Below are positions 59,700 to 64,000 of a stretch of 64,000 bases of DNA, piece by piece. How positions within the stretch are numbered: position 1 is the stretch's first letter; each line of letters begins with the position of its first letter. The notes below the pieces were generated by a model. The model made no database searches, had not been told where the DNA came from, and saw only the letters and a list, made by a program, of their open reading frames with translations. Position numbers and translations under genes: made by a program. Where the stretch lies: positions 1 to 64,000 of the forward strand of contig NZ_JAUNTO010000008.1 of NCBI RefSeq assembly GCF_030538655.1. Reading direction: 5' to 3'. The stretch comes from Paracoccus sp. (in: a-proteobacteria) (GTDB lineage: Bacteria > Pseudomonadota > Alphaproteobacteria > Rhodobacterales > Rhodobacteraceae).

Positions 59700-61625
59700 A
59701 TGACCGCCACAGACCACCGCCCGGCGACCCCGACCCTTGACCGGGTGACTTTGCCCTCGGACCTGAAATCGCTGACGGATCGCGAATTGCATCTGCTGGC
59801 CGACGAATTGCGGGCTGAAACCATCAGCGCGGTATCGGTCACGGGCGGGCATCTGGGCGCGGGTCTTGGCGTGGTGGAGCTGACCGTGGCGCTGCATGCG
59901 GTATTCGACACGCCGCGCGACAAGATCATTTGGGACGTCGGCCACCAGTGCTATCCGCATAAAATCCTGACCGGGCGGCGGGACCGCATCCGCACCCTGC
60001 GCATGGGCGGCGGGTTGTCAGGGTTCACCAAGCGCGCCGAAAGCCCGTTCGATCCGTTCGGGGCGGGCCATTCCAGCACCTCGATTTCGGCCGGGCTTGG
60101 CTTTGCTGTCGCGCGCGATCTGGGCGGTGATCCGGGCGATGCGATTGCCGTCATCGGCGATGGCGCGATGAGCGCGGGCATGGCCTATGAGGCGCTGAAC
60201 AACGCCGGCCACCTTGGCACCCGCATGTTCGTGATCCTGAACGATAACGAGATGTCTATCGCCCCGCCGGTTGGCGCGATGTCATCCTATCTGACCCGGC
60301 TTTACGCGGGCGGCCCGTTTCAGGAACTCAAGGCGGCGGCCAAGGGCGTCGCCAGCCTGTTGCCCCCGCCGCTCGCCGAGGGCGCGAAACGCGCCAAGGA
60401 AATGCTGAAAGGCATGGCGGTCGGCGGCACCTTGTTCGAGGAACTGGGGTTCAGCTACATCGGCCCGGTCGATGGCCATGATCTGGACCAGCTTTTGCCG
60501 CTGCTGCGCACGGTCAAGGCGCGCGCCACCGGCCCGGTGCTGATCCATGTGGTGACGAAAAAGGGCAAAGGCTATGCCCCGGCCGAGGCTGCCGCCGACC
60601 GGGGCCATGCGACGGCCAAGTTCGACGTTCTGACGGGCCAGCAGGCCAAGGCGGCCTCGAACGCGCCCAGCTATACTTCGGTTTTCTCAAAGGCGCTGAT
60701 CGCGGCGGCGGAACGTGACGACAAGATTACCGCTATCACCGCCGCCATGCCGGACGGCACCGGGTTGAAACAATTCGCCGAACGCTTTCCCCGCCGCTGC
60801 TTTGACGTGGGTATCGCCGAACAGCACGCCGTCACCTTTGCGGCGGGCCTTGCAGCGGGCGGGCTGCGGCCGTTCTGCGCGCTTTATTCGACGTTCCTGC
60901 AACGCGGCTATGACCAGATTGTGCATGACGTCGCGGTGCAGGGCCTGCCGGTGCGCTTTGCCATCGACCGCGCCGGGCTGGTCGGGCAAGACGGCCCGAC
61001 CCACGCCGGAGCCTATGACATCGCCTTTCTAGCCAATCTGCCCGGCATGGTGGTGATGGCTGCCGCAGACGAGGCCGAACTGACCCATATGGTTGCCACC
61101 GCCGCCGCCCATGACGCCGGCCCCATCGCATTCCGCTTCCCGCGCGGGGAAGGCACCGGCGTCGATATGCCCGAACGCGGCGAAATCCTTGAAATCGGCA
61201 AGGGCCGCATGATCGCCGAAGGCAGCCGTGTCGCCATCCTGTCCTTTGGCACGCGCCTGTCCGAAGTCATGAAAGCCCGCGAATCCCTCATGGTGCGCGG
61301 CATCACCCCCACGGTGGCGGATGCCCGCTTTGCCAAACCGCTGGACCGCGACCTGATCCTGCGCCTTGCCACCACCCACGAGGCGCTGATAACCGTCGAG
61401 GAAGGCGCGGTCGGCGGTTTCGGCAGCCATGTCGCGCAACTGCTGGCCGATGAAGGCGTGTTCGACCACGGGTTGAAATTCCGCTCGATGGTGCTGCCCG
61501 ACAGCTTCGTCGATCACGACGCGCCCTTTGCGATGTATGACACATCGGCCCTGAATGCCGCGCATATCGAGGCAAAGGTGCTGGAAACGCTTGGTGTTGC
61601 CAGCTTGACGACCGCTATCCGGTAA
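59700..61625 (+). CDS. dxs: 1-deoxy-D-xylulose-5-phosphate synthase
   Basis: 641-aa thiamine-diphosphate enzyme, first step of the MEP isoprenoid pathway from pyruvate and glyceraldehyde-3-phosphate. TPP motif [19 protein letters not shown] ending in [18 protein letters not shown] near the N-terminus, and the transketolase-like [15 protein letters not shown] and [14 protein letters not shown]. It follows ispA by 24 bp with the site GGAGGG, so both feed the same pathway. Confidence 0.96.
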   Translation: MTATDHRPATPTLDRVTLPSDLKSLTDRELHLLADELRAETISAVSVTGGHLGAGLGVVELTVALHAVFDTPRDKIIWDVGHQCYPHKILTGRRDRIRTLRMGGGLSGFTKRAESPFDPFGAGHSSTSISAGLGFAVARDLGGDPGDAIAVIGDGAMSAGMAYEALNNAGHLGTRMFVILNDNEMSIAPPVGAMSSYLTRLYAGGPFQELKAAAKGVASLLPPPLAEGAKRAKEMLKGMAVGGTLFEELGFSYIGPVDGHDLDQLLPLLRTVKARATGPVLIHVVTKKGKGYAPAEAAADRGHATAKFDVLTGQQAKAASNAPSYTSVFSKALIAAAERDDKITAITAAMPDGTGLKQFAERFPRRCFDVGIAEQHAVTFAAGLAAGGLRPFCALYSTFLQRGYDQIVHDVAVQGLPVRFAIDRAGLVGQDGPTHAGAYDIAFLANLPGMVVMAAADEAELTHMVATAAAHDAGPIAFRFPRGEGTGVDMPERGEILEIGKGRMIAEGSRVAILSFGTRLSEVMKARESLMVRGITPTVADARFAKPLDRDLILRLATTHEALITVEEGAVGGFGSHVAQLLADEGVFDHGLKFRSMVLPDSFVDHDAPFAMYDTSALNAAHIEAKVLETLGVASLTTAIR

Positions 61626-61708
61626 TGCTGTTCACTTTTTATCAATCATGTGTCCATATGGTGGAAACTGACTGATTTGCGAATACGTTGTTGCCGTGGG
61701 GGATTGTT

Positions 61709-61936
61709 ATGACACAGCACGTTCGAAAATTAGCGATAGTTCCAAGGGCTCTTGGTTTTGGTGCTGGTGTGCGGCGTGGTATGGCCGTTTCGGATTTTGC
61801 GTTCGACTCTGATCTGGCGCGTGTTCGGCTTCGGAACTTTCGCGACAGTATGAGCTATGATCTTGAAACCCTCAGAGAAGATTTCATCCGTGCCGACAGA
61901 CGATTCAGAGCTGAGCAAAAGCCTGCCGAAAGCTGA
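61709..61936 (+). CDS. Small protein of unknown function
   Basis: 75-aa Arg-rich protein (RALGFGAGVRRGMAVSDFAF; LRNFRDSMSYDLETLREDF). G-rich ribosome site before 61709. Its end overlaps the start of the broken DUF2335 gene, so the two were probably a pair. No family recognised. Confidence 0.55.
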   Translation: MTQHVRKLAIVPRALGFGAGVRRGMAVSDFAFDSDLARVRLRNFRDSMSYDLETLREDFIRADRRFRAEQKPAES

Positions 61937-62339
61937 CCAGTCACTACAGACTGAACAAGGCGAGATTATTCATTCAGACGGCACACGTGAGGTTGTAACG
62001 TTGGCGGTTTCGCGAAGCTGATCTGGCGCTTTGCCTAGACCGCAAGACTTCGGCGAATATGGGCGGATCGTCCCCGATGCGCCAGAGCGCATCCTTCGGA
62101 TGGCAGAAAACGAGCAGCGGCACCGCATAGAGATGGAACGCATACTCGTTCCCGCCGAAGTTCACGCTGGTAGGCGGGGACAACTTCTAGGAACCGGCAT
62201 TTCCTTAGCTGCGCTGATATTGGCTGCTGTTACGGCATGGGTAGGTGTGCCGTGGCAAGTCAGTATAGCATTGGTGGGAGTGCCTGTCCTAAGTGTTGCG
62301 CGTTCGCTGGTTCTCGCAATTCGGCGTGGTGACGACTGA
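61890..62339 (+). pseudogene. DUF2335 membrane protein gene with in-frame TGA
   Basis: From GTG 61890 the frame reads PTDDSELSKSLPKADQ ... VVTLAVSRS, then TGA (62019-62021), then SGALPRPQDFGEYGRIVPD and a two-helix membrane end (GTGISLAALILAAVTAWVGV). The part after the stop is a clear DUF2335 protein, and the expected residue before SG is an aromatic one, so one base change (for example TGG to TGA) explains the break. A restart at TTG 62031 would give 102 aa and may still be made. Sequencing error is possible. Confidence 0.6.
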
Positions 62340-62358
62340 GAACGGTTAGGTTGGGATC

Positions 62359-63183
62359 TCATCCCCGCCGCGATTCCAGCGCCGTCTTGATCCCCATCGT
62401 CACCAGCGCGATCAGCGTCAGCGTCGATGCGGCGGCAAAGGCTCCGGTGGTGTTCAGATCGTTGAACATCAGCTCGACCTGCAAGGGCAACGTATTGGTC
62501 TGCCCACGGATATTCCCCGACACCACCGACACGCCGCCAAATTCGCCCACCGCCCGTGCCGTGCACAGAACCGCGCCATACAGTAGCGCCCATTTGATAT
62601 TGGGCAGGGTCACGCGGCGGAACATGGTCCAGCCACTGGCGCCAAGGGTCAGCGCCGCCTGTTCCTGTTCCGACCCCTGCGCCTGCATCAGCGGCAACAC
62701 TTCGCGCGCGACAAAGGGGGCGGTGACGAATGCCGTAACCAGCACGATACCGGGCAGGGCGAACATCACCTGCCAGCCCTGATCGGCCAGCCATGGTCCC
62801 AACAGCCCCTGCCGCCCATACAGCAGCAGGTAACAGATCCCGGCGATGATCGGTGAAATCGAAAACGGAATCTCGATCGCCGTCACCAACAGCCCGCGCC
62901 CCGGAAAGCGGAACCGCGCCACTGCCCATGCCGCCGCCACGCCAAAGGCGATGTTCAGCGGCACCACGATCAGCGCGGTGATGGTGGTCAGCCACATCGC
63001 GTGCAGCGTCAGCGGGTTCAAGATGTTCGACGCATAAACCTGCCAGCCCTGCGCCAAGGCGCGCACAAAGATATAGGTCAGCGGTGCGACCACGATCAGC
63101 AGGGTCAGCACCACCGCCAGACCGATCAGCAGGCGCGGGGCCAGACGGGCTTGGCCGGGGGGCAACGGAACGGCATGTGACAT
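62359..63183 (-). CDS. cysW: Sulfate/thiosulfate ABC transporter permease CysW
   Basis: 274-aa membrane permease. AIEIPFSISPIIAGICYLLL and the coupling segment ALTLGASGWTMFRRVTLPNI, then CTARAVGEFGGVSVVSG, identify CysW. It begins next to the end of cysT. The usual downstream cysA ATPase gene is not present here; the DUF2335 remnant follows on the other strand. Confidence 0.92.
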   Translation of the reverse strand: MSHAVPLPPGQARLAPRLLIGLAVVLTLLIVVAPLTYIFVRALAQGWQVYASNILNPLTLHAMWLTTITALIVVPLNIAFGVAAAWAVARFRFPGRGLLVTAIEIPFSISPIIAGICYLLLYGRQGLLGPWLADQGWQVMFALPGIVLVTAFVTAPFVAREVLPLMQAQGSEQEQAALTLGASGWTMFRRVTLPNIKWALLYGAVLCTARAVGEFGGVSVVSGNIRGQTNTLPLQVELMFNDLNTTGAFAAASTLTLIALVTMGIKTALESRRG

Positions 63184-63184
63184 C

Positions 63185-64000
63185 TTAAGCCCCCTTATAG
63201 CGCAGCGCCCAGGCTTGCAGCCGGTTCGACACCAGCAACAGCACCAGCGCAAAGAACAAAAGCACCAGCGCAATGGCCGCAGCACCGCTGTAATCGAACT
63301 CTTCCAGCCGGATAAAGGCCAGCAGGGCGGCGATTTCCGTCTTGAAGGGCAGGTTGCCGGCGATGAACACAATCGCCCCGAACTCGCCCAAGGACCGGGC
63401 GAAAGCCATGGTGCAGCCGGCCAGATAGGCGGGCAGAATCTGCGGAAAGACGATGCGGCGGAAAATCTCGCCCTCGGTCGCGCCCAAGGTGCGGGCAGCC
63501 TGTTCCAGCGAGGTGTCCAGATCCTCCAGCACCGGCTGAACCGTGCGCACCACAAAGGGGATCGAGGTAAAGGACATCGCCACCGCCACGCCCCAGATCG
63601 TATAGACCACGCTAATTCCATGCGGGGCCAGCCATGCGCCGAACCAGCCATTCGCCGAAAACAGTGCCGTCAGCGATAGCCCGGCGACGGCGGTGGGCAG
63701 CGCGAAGGGAATATCCATCAGCGCATCCAGCAGCCGCTTGCCGAGAAAATCATAGCGCACCAGCACCCATGCCATCAGCAGCCCGTAGGCCGCGTTGAAC
63801 AGCGTGGCCAGCGCCGCCGCCGTCAGCGTCACCTGAAACGCCGCCAGCGCGCGGGGTGAGGTGACGATGGCCCAGAACCGCACCGGCCCGATTTCCGCGC
63901 CCTTCAGGATCAGCGCCAGAACCGGGATGGCGACGATCACCGTCAGGTAAAGCAGCGTCGTGCCAAGGCTCAGCGTGAACCCCGGCAAGACGCGCTTGGC
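63185..64000 (-). CDS. cysT: Sulfate/thiosulfate ABC transporter permease CysT (5' end outside window)
   Basis: Permease partner of CysW. Visible: PGFTLSLGTTLLYLTVIVAI, DIPFALPTAVAGLSL, ARTLGATEGEIFRRIVFPQI and ARSLGEFGAIVFIAGN. The frame stays open to the window edge (AKRV before LPGF), so the true start lies beyond 64000; the TTG at 63988 is unlikely to be the start. It ends just before cysW. Confidence 0.92.
   Translation of the reverse strand, partial: AKRVLPGFTLSLGTTLLYLTVIVAIPVLALILKGAEIGPVRFWAIVTSPRALAAFQVTLTAAALATLFNAAYGLLMAWVLVRYDFLGKRLLDALMDIPFALPTAVAGLSLTALFSANGWFGAWLAPHGISVVYTIWGVAVAMSFTSIPFVVRTVQPVLEDLDTSLEQAARTLGATEGEIFRRIVFPQILPAYLAGCTMAFARSLGEFGAIVFIAGNLPFKTEIAALLAFIRLEEFDYSGAAAIALVLLFFALVLLLVSNRLQAWALRYKGA

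Overview
The window looks like a chromosome segment of a high-GC alphaproteobacterium of the Rhodobacterales, probably Paracoccus or a close relative. The reasons are the HmuSTUV haem genes, many TRAP, TTT and peptide-type ABC uptake systems, an HDAC-xseB-ispA-dxs cluster and very GC-rich codon use. This is inference from gene content; no species marker is present.

1-6.0 kb: haem acquisition. A TonB-dependent receptor is divergent from hmuS-hmuT-hmuU-hmuV, whose genes overlap by a few bases. 6.0-7.2 kb holds no gene. 7.2-16.4 kb: a minus-strand operon that I read as L-carnitine catabolism. It has a BKACE-type 3-dehydrocarnitine cleavage enzyme, a fused carnitine dehydrogenase/betainyl-CoA thioesterase, a peptide-type ABC importer and an HSL-type esterase, divergent from a CdhR/GlxA-like regulator. 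The route would be carnitine to dehydrocarnitine, then betainyl-CoA plus acetoacetate, then glycine betaine.

16.6-30.8 kb: two convergent carboxylate operons. One, under a GntR regulator with a NanR-like GGTATA operator, encodes a TRAP transporter, an RraA-like protein and an aconitase-family protein with reversed domain order. The other, divergent from a LysR gene, encodes a 2-hydroxyacid dehydrogenase, a second RraA-like protein, a TctCBA tripartite tricarboxylate transporter and two Tat-exported amidohydrolases.

31.4-54.4 kb: two tandem integrated elements at the 3' end of tRNA-Lys(TTT). Element A (about 31.4-45.55 kb) is plasmid-like: a RepC-like protein, an orphan DotA/TraY-like membrane protein, a lysozyme/M23 protein, a ParDE-type toxin-antitoxin, a MOBV relaxase with a possible oriT, and a retron operon (structured RNA, unlisted 54-aa protein, HTH protein, reverse transcriptase). 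Element B (45.55-54.37 kb) resembles a P4-like phage satellite: integrase, AlpA-like protein, structured leader with an Ash/Icd-like ORF, DUF927-type primase-helicase, an iteron array resembling an origin and an Ogr/Delta-like zinc finger, with no capsid genes. A perfect 51-bp repeat bounds B; a 16-bp partial copy marks the left side of A.

54.5-64 kb: housekeeping genes dapF, mtaB, a nitrilase, an HDAC-like hydrolase, xseB, ispA and dxs, then a small unknown gene, a DUF2335 gene broken by an in-frame TGA, and minus-strand sulfate permease genes cysW and cysT, the latter cut by the window end. The most unusual items are the retron with its hidden hydrophobic protein and the alphaproteobacterial satellite with its mirror-symmetric iterons.
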